Of a stretch of DNA of 13,380 bases, positions 1 to 9,842 are shown one piece after another. The position numbers and the translations under genes are program-made. Under the pieces are notes generated by a model, which searched no databases, was not told the DNA's origin, and worked only from the letters and a program-made list of their open reading frames with translations. This stretch comes from CAYSPU01 sp964432995 (GTDB taxonomy: Bacteria > Verrucomicrobiota > Verrucomicrobiia > Limisphaerales > JAHDYP01): NCBI GenBank assembly GCA_964432995.1, contig CAYSPU010000163.1, positions 1 to 13,380 on the forward strand, in the 5' to 3' direction. Within the stretch, counting starts at the first letter, position 1. Each line of letters starts with the position of its first letter.

Positions 1-1669
<1,669 letters not shown>

Positions 1670-1720
1670 AAGTGGTTCTTCGACGCTCGCCCCTAGGACT
1701 CGGCGAGAAAAGAGTCGGAG

Positions 1721-1749
1721 AATATCGACTTCCCACCGGGGTACGTCAA
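1721..1749 (-). promoter_or_regulatory. Sigma-70-type promoter for rpoD
   Basis: Read on the minus strand: -35 TTGACG (1749-1744, 5 of 6 to consensus), 17-base spacer, -10 GATATT (1726-1721, 4 of 6). The expected start near 1714 gives a leader of about 45 bases before the ATG at 1669. Spacing and position are good; seen by eye only. Confidence 0.55.
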
Positions 1750-1910
1750 GCCGGCGAATCAACGAATCGGCACGGTGGCCGCGGGCACGGCGGCGAATCG
1801 GCACGCCGGCTGGGGCACTGACCTCCGGGCGGACCGCACCTCCGGCAACGGGGTTGCCGCCAGAGGCTTTGGCCCGCATATCTCACACGTGGCGAGCGTG
1901 TGAAATCTGC

Positions 1911-1930
1911 GCCTGGCCGGGAGGCCAGGC
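1911..1930. repeat. Perfect 8-bp hairpin with GGGA tetraloop
   Basis: GCCTGGCC, loop GGGA, GGCCAGGC. The loop is of the stable GNRA type if read on the plus strand. No T-run follows on either side, so it is not a simple intrinsic terminator. It lies 7 bases after another perfect hairpin (1883-1903). Confidence 0.6.
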
Positions 1931-2034
1931 CGAGGCGCACCGCCGCGCTTTCCTCATCGGGAGACTTGATCCCTATGGGGAGACAGAGTGTTCCGGGCGG
2001 CGCGCATCGGGGTAACCCCGCACGGCCCCGCGGG

Positions 2035-2067
2035 CGGACATTTCGCGCAGGGAGCGTTAAATGTCCG
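2035..2067. repeat. 9-bp perfect inverted repeat upstream of nuoB
   Basis: CGGACATTT and AAATGTCCG with a 15-base spacer that itself can fold weakly (CGC/GCG). It is about 160 bases before the nuoB start and could be an RNA stem or a dyad operator; the function is unknown. Confidence 0.5.
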
Positions 2068-2159
2068 GGCTAGCCGCGAAGGGAACGCGGGCTCGCCGCA
2101 CAAGTGACTGGATGGGAGGCACTTGCTAACCTCGGCCCGGCTCTCACGGGCGAATCCAC

Positions 2160-2188
2160 TTGCCTGCCCCAAACACCGCGGATAGCCT
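2160..2188 (+). promoter_or_regulatory. Possible promoter for the nuo cluster
   Basis: TTGCCT (2160-2165, 4 of 6 to -35 consensus), exact 17-base spacer, TAGCCT (2183-2188, 3 of 6 to -10). A start near 2195 would leave a leader of about 30 bases before the nuoB ATG. The same TAGCCT hexamer is the proposed -10 of the tRNA-Gln promoter. A weak match, put forward on spacing and location. Confidence 0.3.
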
Positions 2189-2224
2189 GCCCCGGCCGTG
2201 CGGGCGCCGCCCGCTCAGCGAACC

Positions 2225-2737
2225 ATGCAAAGCGCCTCGGAAATCGGCTACAACTCCAAGGTCGAGGGAGACGTGGTCGTGACCCGCCTGGACGCGGCGT
2301 TGAACTGGTGCCGGAAGTACTCGATCTGGCCGATGCCCATGGGCTTGGCCTGCTGTGCGATCGAGTTGATGGCGTCCGGCGCCAGCCGCTACGACATTGC
2401 GCGGTTCGGCGCCGAGGTCATGCGTTTCAGCCCGCGCCAAGCCGACCTCATGATTGTGGCGGGCACGGTCACCTACAAGATGGCGACGGCCGTGAAGCGG
2501 ATCTACGATCAGATGGCCGAGCCCAAATGGGTGATCGCCATGGGCGCCTGCGCCAGCACCGGTGGAATGTACCGCAGCTACGCGGTGCTGCAAGGAGTCG
2601 ACCGCATCCTGCCGGTGGATGTCTATGTGGCCGGCTGTCCGCCGCGGCCGGAGGCCCTGCTGGACGCCCTGATCAGAATCCAAGCCAAGATCTGTCGCGA
2701 ACCCGTGGTCTCGCTGCAGAAACAGACCTCCGGTTGA
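2225..2737 (+). CDS. nuoB: NADH-quinone oxidoreductase subunit B
   Basis: Connecting-arm subunit of complex I that carries cluster N2, the last Fe-S centre before quinone. 170 residues, close to the usual length of short bacterial NuoB. N2 ligands are all present: Cys43 and Cys44 (GLACCAIELM), Cys109 (GACASTGG) and Cys138 (VAGCPPRPEALLDAL). The conserved RFSPRQADLMIVAGTVT stretch is also intact. I chose the ATG at 2225; a GTG at 2198 is in frame but adds only nine poorly conserved residues. No good Shine-Dalgarno sequence precedes either. First gene of the visible nuo cluster; the usual upstream partner nuoA is missing. It is 73 bases from nuoC. Confidence 0.96.
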   Translation: MQSASEIGYNSKVEGDVVVTRLDAALNWCRKYSIWPMPMGLACCAIELMASGASRYDIARFGAEVMRFSPRQADLMIVAGTVTYKMATAVKRIYDQMAEPKWVIAMGACASTGGMYRSYAVLQGVDRILPVDVYVAGCPPRPEALLDALIRIQAKICREPVVSLQKQTSG

Positions 2738-2810
2738 TGAGCAGCCGGCGCCATCCCCTCCTCCGGAGCGGGCCCGCGCCAACTGCCCGACCATCCAACT
2801 TGCGAACGTC

Positions 2811-3392
2811 ATGACGGCTCACGAACTCGCCCGCCAGCTCCGCCAGGCCTTCGGTGAATCCCTGCTCCCGGCCTGCAGCGAGTTCCGCGGTGAGACCACG
2901 GTGGACCTCGCCGACGCCCAGCGCGTCGCCGAGGTCTGCGCGCACGCTCGCGATCGCCTGGGCTTCGACTTCCTGCTCGACATCACCGGCGTGGACAACT
3001 ACGGCGACGACCCGCGTTGGACCGTGGTTTACGAACTGAGCGGCCTGGCTCACGGATGCCTTCTCCGCCTCAAAACACGGCTCAGCGAGGAGAAGCCCGA
3101 GCTCCCCACCGTGACCGGCGTCTGGCCGGCTGCGGATTGGCATGAGCGCGAGGTCTACGACATGCTCGGCATCCGTTTCCGGGGGCACCCGGACCTCAGG
3201 CGGATCCTGATGTGGGAAGGATATCCGTATCATCCTCTGCGCAAGGATTTTCCACTTGCGGGCAAGGAGACCGACCTCCCCGGTGTGGCATTCACTCACC
3301 CCGCACCCCTCGAGGGTGGCCCGTTCGTCACCGCCGCCGGTGGCAAGGACCCAATCGCCCGCGAACCACGCGCGCGCCCGGACGAGAGTTAG
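2811..3392 (+). CDS. nuoC: NADH-quinone oxidoreductase subunit C (30 kDa)
   Basis: Peripheral-arm subunit of complex I that packs against NuoD near the quinone site. 193 residues, with the family signature at about 112-147: EREVYDMLGIRFRGHPDLRR followed by ILMWEGYPYHPLRKDFP. Upstream is the family's DITGVDNY and RWTVVYEL core. The C-terminal tail (about 150-193) is Gly/Pro/Arg-rich. It is not fused to NuoD, unlike E. coli NuoCD. The ATG at 2811 lacks a clear Shine-Dalgarno; the 11-mer AACTTGCGAAC just before it (2797-2807) recurs directly upstream of nuoI. The stop is 6 bases before nuoD, so the two are very likely co-transcribed and translationally linked. Confidence 0.95.
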   Translation: MTAHELARQLRQAFGESLLPACSEFRGETTVDLADAQRVAEVCAHARDRLGFDFLLDITGVDNYGDDPRWTVVYELSGLAHGCLLRLKTRLSEEKPELPTVTGVWPAADWHEREVYDMLGIRFRGHPDLRRILMWEGYPYHPLRKDFPLAGKETDLPGVAFTHPAPLEGGPFVTAAGGKDPIAREPRARPDES

Positions 3393-3398
3393 ACCGCC

Positions 3399-4658
3399 AT
3401 GGCGAATCCCCAGGAAATCCAAGTGCCCGATACCGCCGCCCGCGCGGCTTCCGCTGCTCTTCCGGCGGAGGATCTCCTGGATCTCAAGGGCCAGACCATG
3501 GTCCTCAACATGGGGCCGTCCCACCCCTCCACCCACGGCGTGCTCCGTCTGGTGCTGGAACTCGACGGCGAGACCATCACGAAGGCCACACCCGAGGTCG
3601 GATACCTCCACCGCGGCGACGAGAAAATCGCCGAGAACATGACCTACACCCAGTTCATCCCGTATACGGATCGACTGGACTACCTGGCGCCGCTGGCCAA
3701 CAACGTGGCCTATGCCCTGGCGGTGGAGAAACTCCTGGGCCTCGACCACCAGCTTCCTCCGCGCTGCCAGTTCATTCGGGTCATCTGTTGTGAGCTCGCC
3801 CGGATCTCCTCCCACCTCCTCGGCCTCGGCTCCTTCGCCATGGACCTCGGCGCCATGACCGTGTTTCTCCACACGTTCACCGAGCGGGAGAAGATCCACA
3901 ACTTCGCCGAGTCGCTCTCCGGCGCCCGTTTCACGACCAGCTACACCCGGATTGGCGGGCTCGCACGCGACCTCCCGCCCGGCTGGACCGAGCAATGCCG
4001 GAAGTTCTGCGACGAGGTGCTGGTCGCCATCGACGACGCGGACAAACTCCTCACCCGAAACCGAATTTGGATGGACCGCACCCAGGGCGTCGGCGTGATT
4101 TCCCGGGCCGACGCCGTCGCCTATGCCTTGACGGGCCCGAACCTGCGCGGTAGCGGCGTGGGCTACGATGTCCGCAAAGCCCGCCCGTATCTGGTCTATC
4201 CGCAGCTCGAGTTCGACGTCCCGGTGGGAACGGCGGGGGATTGCTATGACCGCTACCTGGTGCGGATGGAGGAGATGCGCCAGAGCGTGCGGATCCTGCG
4301 TCAGTGCCTGGATCGCCTGCCGGGGGGGCCGGTGAATGTGCCGGACGGCAAGACGGTGTTGCCGCCCAAAGAGAAGGTCCTCACCAGCATGGAGGAGTTG
4401 ATCCACCAGTTCATGCTGGTCACTCAGGGCGTCAACGCCCCCCCCGGCGAAGTCTACTTCGGCGCCGAAAACCCCAAGGGCGAACTCGGCTTCTACATCT
4501 GCAGCCGCGGCGGCGGCACCCCCCACCGCCTCAAGATCCGCTCGCCCTCGTTCACCAATCTCAGCATCCTCCCCAAACTGCTCCCCGGTTGCCTGATCGC
4601 CGATGTCGTCAGCATCCTCGGATCCTTCGACTTCGTCATGGGGGAATGCGATCGCTAA
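3399..4658 (+). CDS. nuoD: NADH-quinone oxidoreductase subunit D (49 kDa)
   Basis: Forms the quinone-binding pocket with NuoB. 419 residues, a normal length, ending in the expected IADVVSILGSFDFVMGECDR. Quinone-site residues are visible: His42 and His46 in GPSHPSTHGVLR, and Tyr95 in YTDRLDY, matching His34, His38 and Tyr87 of Thermus Nqo4 by a constant offset of 8. Other conserved blocks are GYLHRGDEKIAE, ISSHLLGLGSFAMDLGA, GSGVGYDVRKARPY and GELGFYICSRGGGTPHRLKI. The first 30 residues are variable and Ala-rich. It starts 6 bases after nuoC and ends 5 bases before nuoE. Confidence 0.97.
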   Translation: MANPQEIQVPDTAARAASAALPAEDLLDLKGQTMVLNMGPSHPSTHGVLRLVLELDGETITKATPEVGYLHRGDEKIAENMTYTQFIPYTDRLDYLAPLANNVAYALAVEKLLGLDHQLPPRCQFIRVICCELARISSHLLGLGSFAMDLGAMTVFLHTFTEREKIHNFAESLSGARFTTSYTRIGGLARDLPPGWTEQCRKFCDEVLVAIDDADKLLTRNRIWMDRTQGVGVISRADAVAYALTGPNLRGSGVGYDVRKARPYLVYPQLEFDVPVGTAGDCYDRYLVRMEEMRQSVRILRQCLDRLPGGPVNVPDGKTVLPPKEKVLTSMEELIHQFMLVTQGVNAPPGEVYFGAENPKGELGFYICSRGGGTPHRLKIRSPSFTNLSILPKLLPGCLIADVVSILGSFDFVMGECDR

Positions 4659-4663
4659 GCCGA

Positions 4664-5194
4664 ATGCCCATGAACCCGACCCAACCGCCGGCGACCCGAA
4701 CGCGTTCGGACTTCGCTGTGCCCGGCGCGCTCGAGGCGCAGCTCGACGAGCTGATCGCGCGCTACCCGCAGAAGCGCAGCGCGTCGCTCATGGTTCTCCA
4801 CGCGCTCCAGGAGCATTTCGGGCATCTCCCCCAGCCGGCCATCGAATGGACCGCCGCCAAGCTCGGTCTCCAGCCCATCCAGGTCTACGAACTGGTGACC
4901 TTCTACCCCATGTTCCGGCAACAGCCCGCCGGCCGATACCAGATCAAGATCTGCCGCACCCTGAGCTGCATGCTCGCCGGATCCCTCGCCCTCCACGAAC
5001 ACTTCTGCTCCCGACTCGGACTCGATCCCCGGAAACAGGGCGTGCAGGTCACCCGCGACGGGCGGTTCTCCGTCGAGTTCGTCGAGTGCCTGGCCGGCTG
5101 CGACAGAGCGCCCGTTCTCCAGTGCAACGGCCAATACCACGAGGGAGTGACATTGGAAAAGGCGGACGCACTCATCGACCAATGCAACCGATGA
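4664..5194 (+). CDS. nuoE: NADH-quinone oxidoreductase subunit E (24 kDa, thioredoxin-like 2Fe-2S)
   Basis: Part of the NADH-dehydrogenase module, holding 2Fe-2S cluster N1a beside NuoF. 176 residues. N-terminal helical part about 20-90 (ALEAQLDELIARYPQ, VLHALQEHFGHLP, VYELVTFYPMF), then the thioredoxin-fold half with the four ligands Cys97 and Cys102 (CRTLSC) and Cys142 and Cys146 (CLAGC). Two in-frame ATGs, 4664 and 4670, are possible; both lie right after the nuoD stop, and I used the first. No strong ribosome site. A 414-base gap separates it from its functional partner nuoF, although the two are normally adjacent. Confidence 0.95.
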   Translation: MPMNPTQPPATRTRSDFAVPGALEAQLDELIARYPQKRSASLMVLHALQEHFGHLPQPAIEWTAAKLGLQPIQVYELVTFYPMFRQQPAGRYQIKICRTLSCMLAGSLALHEHFCSRLGLDPRKQGVQVTRDGRFSVEFVECLAGCDRAPVLQCNGQYHEGVTLEKADALIDQCNR

Positions 5195-5473
5195 CTGCTG
5201 CAACGCCACAGCGGGGGGAGTGCCGGTGCCGAACGGGATTGGAAGATGCCTGTGAACCTAAGCCACGTGCGCGGCGGTGGTCCGCCGTCCGCTGCGGGTC
5301 AAGAAGACCCGCGGTCCGGAAGCGCCAGCCGGCGCGCGGCCGTGGTTGGGCAATCGAATGCCCATCAGGCTGCGGACCGCGGCTCATCTCGAGCCGCAGC
5401 CGAGAGTGCGCGCCTTGCGTTGCGGGTCAGGAAAGCTCGCTACGGTTAGGTGGCCACGAGGAGACGCGCCAAG
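5195..5473. other. nuoE-tRNA gap holding GC-rich repeat element copy 1; no gene
   Basis: No protein gene is supported. It contains a small hairpin at 5272-5287 (CGGCGG, TGGT loop, CCGCCG), the repeat element at 5291-5401, and a further fragment near 5420-5447 (TGCGGGTCAGGAAAGCTCGC) that reuses the TGCGGGTC start of the element. It separates nuoE from nuoF together with the tRNA gene. Confidence 0.55.
5291..5401. repeat. Intergenic GC-rich two-hairpin repeat element, copy 1
   Basis: About 111 bases, clearly related to 11410-11518. Hairpin A 5294-5312: GCGGGTC, loop AAGAA, GACCCGC. Hairpin B 5379-5397: GCGGCTC, loop ATCTC, GAGCCGC. Blocks shared with copy 2 in the same order: GCTGCGGGT, GACCCGCGG, GGCCGTGG, CGGACCGCGGCTC and TCTCGAGCCGCAGCC. 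No coding potential, no transposase, no clear target duplication. It resembles the REP/palindromic-unit class in style; family unknown to me. Confidence 0.7.
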
Positions 5474-5547
5474 TGGCTGCCCGACTAGGATTTGAACCTA
5501 GACAAACAGATCCAGAGTCTGCTGTGCTACCGTTACACCATCGGGCA
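5474..5547 (-). tRNA. tRNA-Gln (anticodon CUG)
   Basis: 74 bases including an encoded CCA end. Read on the minus strand: acceptor TGCCCGA pairs with TCGGGCA; D-arm GTGTAACGGTAGCAC; anticodon stem GCAGA/TCTGT around loop CTCTGGA, so the anticodon is CTG (plus-strand 5513-5515), decoding CAG; T-arm CTAGG-TTCAAAT-CCTAG; then discriminator G and CCA. The weak first pair U1-A72 is typical of glutamine tRNAs. It is transcribed against the nuo genes, between nuoE and nuoF, towards repeat copy 1, whose hairpins might help end transcription. Confidence 0.95.
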
Positions 5548-5565
5548 ACCCGGCAACGAAGGCGA

Positions 5566-5593
5566 AGGCTAGTTCCCCTCGTGGATAAGTCAA
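5566..5593 (-). promoter_or_regulatory. Probable promoter of tRNA-Gln
   Basis: Minus strand: TTGACT (5593-5588, 5 of 6 to -35 consensus), 16-base spacer, TAGCCT (5571-5566, 3 of 6 to -10). The predicted start near 5559 is about 12 bases before the tRNA 5' end, a normal leader length. It lies within the 61 bases between the tRNA and nuoF, so RNA polymerase here would face polymerase coming from nuoE. Confidence 0.45.
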
Positions 5594-5608
5594 GATCCTG
5601 ACATTCCC

Positions 5609-7033
<1,425 letters not shown>

Positions 7034-7043
7034 TTCCCGTTCC

Positions 7044-8762
7044 ATGGCCACCGCCGAATCCAATCCCACGCCGCCCCCGGCCGACACGATCACGCTCAAG
7101 GTCGACGGGAAGGTGGTGACGGTGCCCAAGACGACCCCCGACCCGGTGACGGGCCGGCCGGTCCCGACCACCATGCTCCAGGCGTGCCAGGCGGCCGGAG
7201 TGGACGTACCGCACTATTGCTATCACCCCAAGCTCTCCGTCGCGGGCAACTGCCGCATGTGCCTCGTCGAATTCGGCCTGCCGGCCCTCGGCCCCGACCG
7301 CCGGCCGCTCCTGAATCACGACGGCACCCCCAAGATCGTCTTGCAGACCCTCCCTTACGAACCCGGCACACCCCGCGCCGCCATCTCCTGCGCCACCCCA
7401 GTCTCCCCGGGAATGGAGATCTACACCAACACCCCGACCGTCCGGAAGATGCGCGAGGCGGTCCTCGAATCCCTCCTCATCAACCACCCGCTCGACTGCC
7501 CGATCTGCGATCAGGCCGGCGAGTGCAAGCTCCAGGAATACTCCCTCCAACACGGCCAGGCGACCAGCCGCTTCGTCGAAACCAAGGTCCATAAGCCCAA
7601 ACAGGTCGACCTCGGCCCCCGGATCCTGCTCGATGCCGAACGCTGCATCCTGTGCGGCCGCTGCATCCGCTTCACCCGGGAAATCGTGGGGGACGACGCC
7701 CTCGGCATCATCAACCGCGGCAGCTACAGCGCGGTCAGCAACTACCCGGGGCGCCCCTTCGACCACAACTACACGCTGAACACGGTCGACCTCTGCCCCG
7801 TGGGAGCGCTGACCTCGAAGGACTTCCGGTTCCAGATGCGCGTCTGGTTCCTCAAGGAGAGCCCCAGCCTCTGCGCCAGTTGCGGCACCGGCTGCAATCT
7901 CCTCGTCGGCTCTCGCGAGGACCGCATCTACCGCTTCATTCCCCGCCGCAACGACGCCGTCAACTCCTGCTGGATGTGCGACGCCGGACGGCTCAACTAC
8001 CGGTGGATCGGCCGCGACGACCGCCTCCGCGACTTCGAAAGGCAAACCGCCCCCGGCCGCCGTGAGACGAGCGAGCCCGCCGCCGCCATCGCCGAAATCG
8101 GCGACCGCCTCGCCAAGGCCGCCCCCGGCTCTGTGGCCATCGTCGCCTCCGCCCGCCAGACCAACGAGGAGCTCTACCTCCTCACGAAACTGGCCGCCAA
8201 GCTCGACGCCGTCACCGACTCCGTGCCCCGCACCGGCGAGGCCGACCGCCTGTTGGTCAGCGCCGACCGCAACCCGAACACCAACGGCGCGCGCCTCATC
8301 GGCTTCTGCCCCGCCGAAGTCGGCACCCGCCTTCCCAAGATCGCCGGGGGCATCCGCGCCGGAACGATCCGGACCCTGATCGTGTTCGGCGAAGACGTGA
8401 CGCGCTGTGGCATCGGCCCGGAACTCCTGGAGAAGCTGGAACTTCTGGTCGTGAGCGATATCCTCCCCAACGCGACGACGGCCCGGGCGCACCACTTGGT
8501 TCCCGGGTGCGCCCACGTGGAGAAGCGCGGCAGCTTTGTGAATGTGAAGGGCCACCTGCAGCGGTTCTTCAAGGCGGTCGAACCGCCGGGGAAGGCGACA
8601 CCGGAGGCGGAATTCCTTCGCGCCTGGGTGCAGCGCGTGACCGGCGAGGATCTCCCCGGCACCGCCGAAGGCCTGTTCGAGAAGATGGCGGCCGACGTCC
8701 CGGCCTTCTGCGGGATCACCTGGGCCAGCCTGGGCGATCAGGGCGTCCAACTGAAGATCTGA
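7044..8762 (+). CDS. nuoG: NADH-quinone oxidoreductase subunit G (75 kDa, Fe-S), short form
   Basis: Carries the Fe-S wire of the NADH module. 572 residues. 2Fe-2S N1b ligands Cys59, Cys70, Cys73 and Cys116; N5 ligands His148, Cys152, Cys155 and Cys161 (HPLDCPICDQAGEC); N4 ligands Cys201, Cys204, Cys207 and Cys251. An exact CX2CX3CX27C motif (Cys277, 280, 284, 312) indicates the off-pathway N7 cluster. The following molybdopterin-oxidoreductase-like domain is short (about 340-572) compared with E. coli NuoG (about 900 residues). The ferredoxin domain has two small proline-rich insertions (about 32-42 and 81-97). ATG at 7044 chosen; the frame is open further upstream but overlaps nuoF. 5 bases before nuoH. 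Confidence 0.95.
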   Translation: MATAESNPTPPPADTITLKVDGKVVTVPKTTPDPVTGRPVPTTMLQACQAAGVDVPHYCYHPKLSVAGNCRMCLVEFGLPALGPDRRPLLNHDGTPKIVLQTLPYEPGTPRAAISCATPVSPGMEIYTNTPTVRKMREAVLESLLINHPLDCPICDQAGECKLQEYSLQHGQATSRFVETKVHKPKQVDLGPRILLDAERCILCGRCIRFTREIVGDDALGIINRGSYSAVSNYPGRPFDHNYTLNTVDLCPVGALTSKDFRFQMRVWFLKESPSLCASCGTGCNLLVGSREDRIYRFIPRRNDAVNSCWMCDAGRLNYRWIGRDDRLRDFERQTAPGRRETSEPAAAIAEIGDRLAKAAPGSVAIVASARQTNEELYLLTKLAAKLDAVTDSVPRTGEADRLLVSADRNPNTNGARLIGFCPAEVGTRLPKIAGGIRAGTIRTLIVFGEDVTRCGIGPELLEKLELLVVSDILPNATTARAHHLVPGCAHVEKRGSFVNVKGHLQRFFKAVEPPGKATPEAEFLRAWVQRVTGEDLPGTAEGLFEKMAADVPAFCGITWASLGDQGVQLKI

Positions 8763-8767
8763 GGGAC

Positions 8768-9820
8768 ATGGACTGGATCAACCAACTGAGTGCGACCCAG
8801 CAGTTCGTGCTGTTCAGCGCGGTCAAGGTCCTGGGGGCCTTCGCCGTGCTCATGTTCATCGTCGCCTACATCGTGCTCGTCGAACGCCGCGTCTGCGCCT
8901 TCATCCAGGACCGCGTGGGCCCGAACCGCGCGGGTCCGTTCGGTCTGCTCCAGCCGGCGGCGGACGCCATCAAGGCCTTCCTGAAGGAAGATTTCACGCC
9001 CGCCCATGTCCGCAAGATCTACTACTGGCTGGCCCCGGCCATCGTCATGGCGCCCGGCATCCTCACCATCGCCGTCATCCCCTTCGGGTCCACCCTCGGG
9101 AATCCGGACAACCCGATGGTGATTGCCGACCTCAACGTGGGCATCCTCTACACGTTCGGCATCGTGTCGCTCGGCGTCTATGGGGTGGTGCTGGCCGGCT
9201 ACGCCGCGAACTCGAAGTACCCGTTTATCGGCGGCGTCCGCTCGAGTGCGCAGATGATCTCGTATGAAATCTCGATGGGGCTGGCCGTGATCCCAATCTT
9301 TCTGCTGGTGGGCAGCCTCAACCTGAGCAAGGTGATCGATTACCAGTCGGGCAGCCTCCTCTCCTGGACTGTCTTCCAGCAGCCGGTTGCCTTCGCCATC
9401 TTCCTCGCCGCCGCCTTCGCCGAAACCAATCGCCTGCCCTTCGACCTGCCCGAGGCCGAACAGGAACTGGCCGGCGGCTATAACGTCGAATACAGCTCCA
9501 TGAAGTTCGCCCTGTTCTTCATGGGCGAATACGCCAACATGACGGCGTCGGCGGCGATGCTGGTGACGCTCTTTCTTGGGGGCTGGACCCTGCCGGTGTT
9601 CGGGCTGGACGCCCCGGCCCAATCGCTGGCCGTCGGCTTGATCCACGTGGGCGTCTTCCTGGGCAAGATGGCCGTCGTCATGCTGCTCGTGGTCTGGGTG
9701 CGCTGGATGTGGCCCCGCTTCCGCTATGACCAGCTCATGGCCCTGGGCTGGACGCGGCTCGTGCCCCTGGCCCTCGCGAACATCGTCATCACCGCCGCCG
9801 TGCTCTGGCTGCGCGCCTGA
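8768..9820 (+). CDS. nuoH: NADH-quinone oxidoreductase subunit H (membrane, quinone-site)
   Basis: Membrane subunit that joins the peripheral arm and forms the entry of the quinone chamber. 350 residues, about eight transmembrane helices. Family signatures: ERRVCAFIQDRVGPNRAG (39-56) with LQPAADAIKAFLKED following, and AETNRLPFDLPEAEQELAGG (218-237) with YNVEYSSMKFALFFMGEY after it, which hold the conserved acidic and Arg residues. The ATG lies 5 bases after the nuoG stop; GAGGG sits almost against the start, too close for a classic ribosome site, so translation may depend on coupling to nuoG. Confidence 0.96.
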   Translation: MDWINQLSATQQFVLFSAVKVLGAFAVLMFIVAYIVLVERRVCAFIQDRVGPNRAGPFGLLQPAADAIKAFLKEDFTPAHVRKIYYWLAPAIVMAPGILTIAVIPFGSTLGNPDNPMVIADLNVGILYTFGIVSLGVYGVVLAGYAANSKYPFIGGVRSSAQMISYEISMGLAVIPIFLLVGSLNLSKVIDYQSGSLLSWTVFQQPVAFAIFLAAAFAETNRLPFDLPEAEQELAGGYNVEYSSMKFALFFMGEYANMTASAAMLVTLFLGGWTLPVFGLDAPAQSLAVGLIHVGVFLGKMAVVMLLVVWVRWMWPRFRYDQLMALGWTRLVPLALANIVITAAVLWLRA

Positions 9821-9842
9821 CCCGAACGAGGAACTTGCGAAC

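Larger units (their letters stand above)
1750..2224. other. Hairpin-rich rpoD-nuoB intergenic region; no gene recognised
   Basis: No plausible protein gene; in particular no NuoA. It is unusually dense in perfect inverted repeats: 1883-1903 (TCACACG/CGTGTGA, 7-base loop), 1911-1930 (GCCTGGCC/GGCCAGGC, GGGA loop), 2018-2030 (CGGGG/CCCCG, TAA loop), 2035-2067 (CGGACATTT/AAATGTCCG, 15-base spacer), 2074-2090 (CCGCG/CGCGG), 2101-2125 (CAAGTG/CACTTG). A near-perfect longer pairing (GCGCACCGCC with GGCGGCGCGC) encloses about 1945-1997. It could be a structured non-coding RNA, a long 5' UTR or a regulatory region. I compared it mentally with RNase P, tmRNA, 6S, SRP RNA and common riboswitches and found no match. 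Confidence 0.4.

Noticed and set aside
1880..2130. Structured region as RNase P RNA, tmRNA, 6S RNA, SRP RNA or a known riboswitch
   Set aside because: The signature blocks I know for these (such as GAGGAAAGTCCGGGC of RNase P or the GGAAGGAAGCAGCC of SRP RNA) are absent on both strands.
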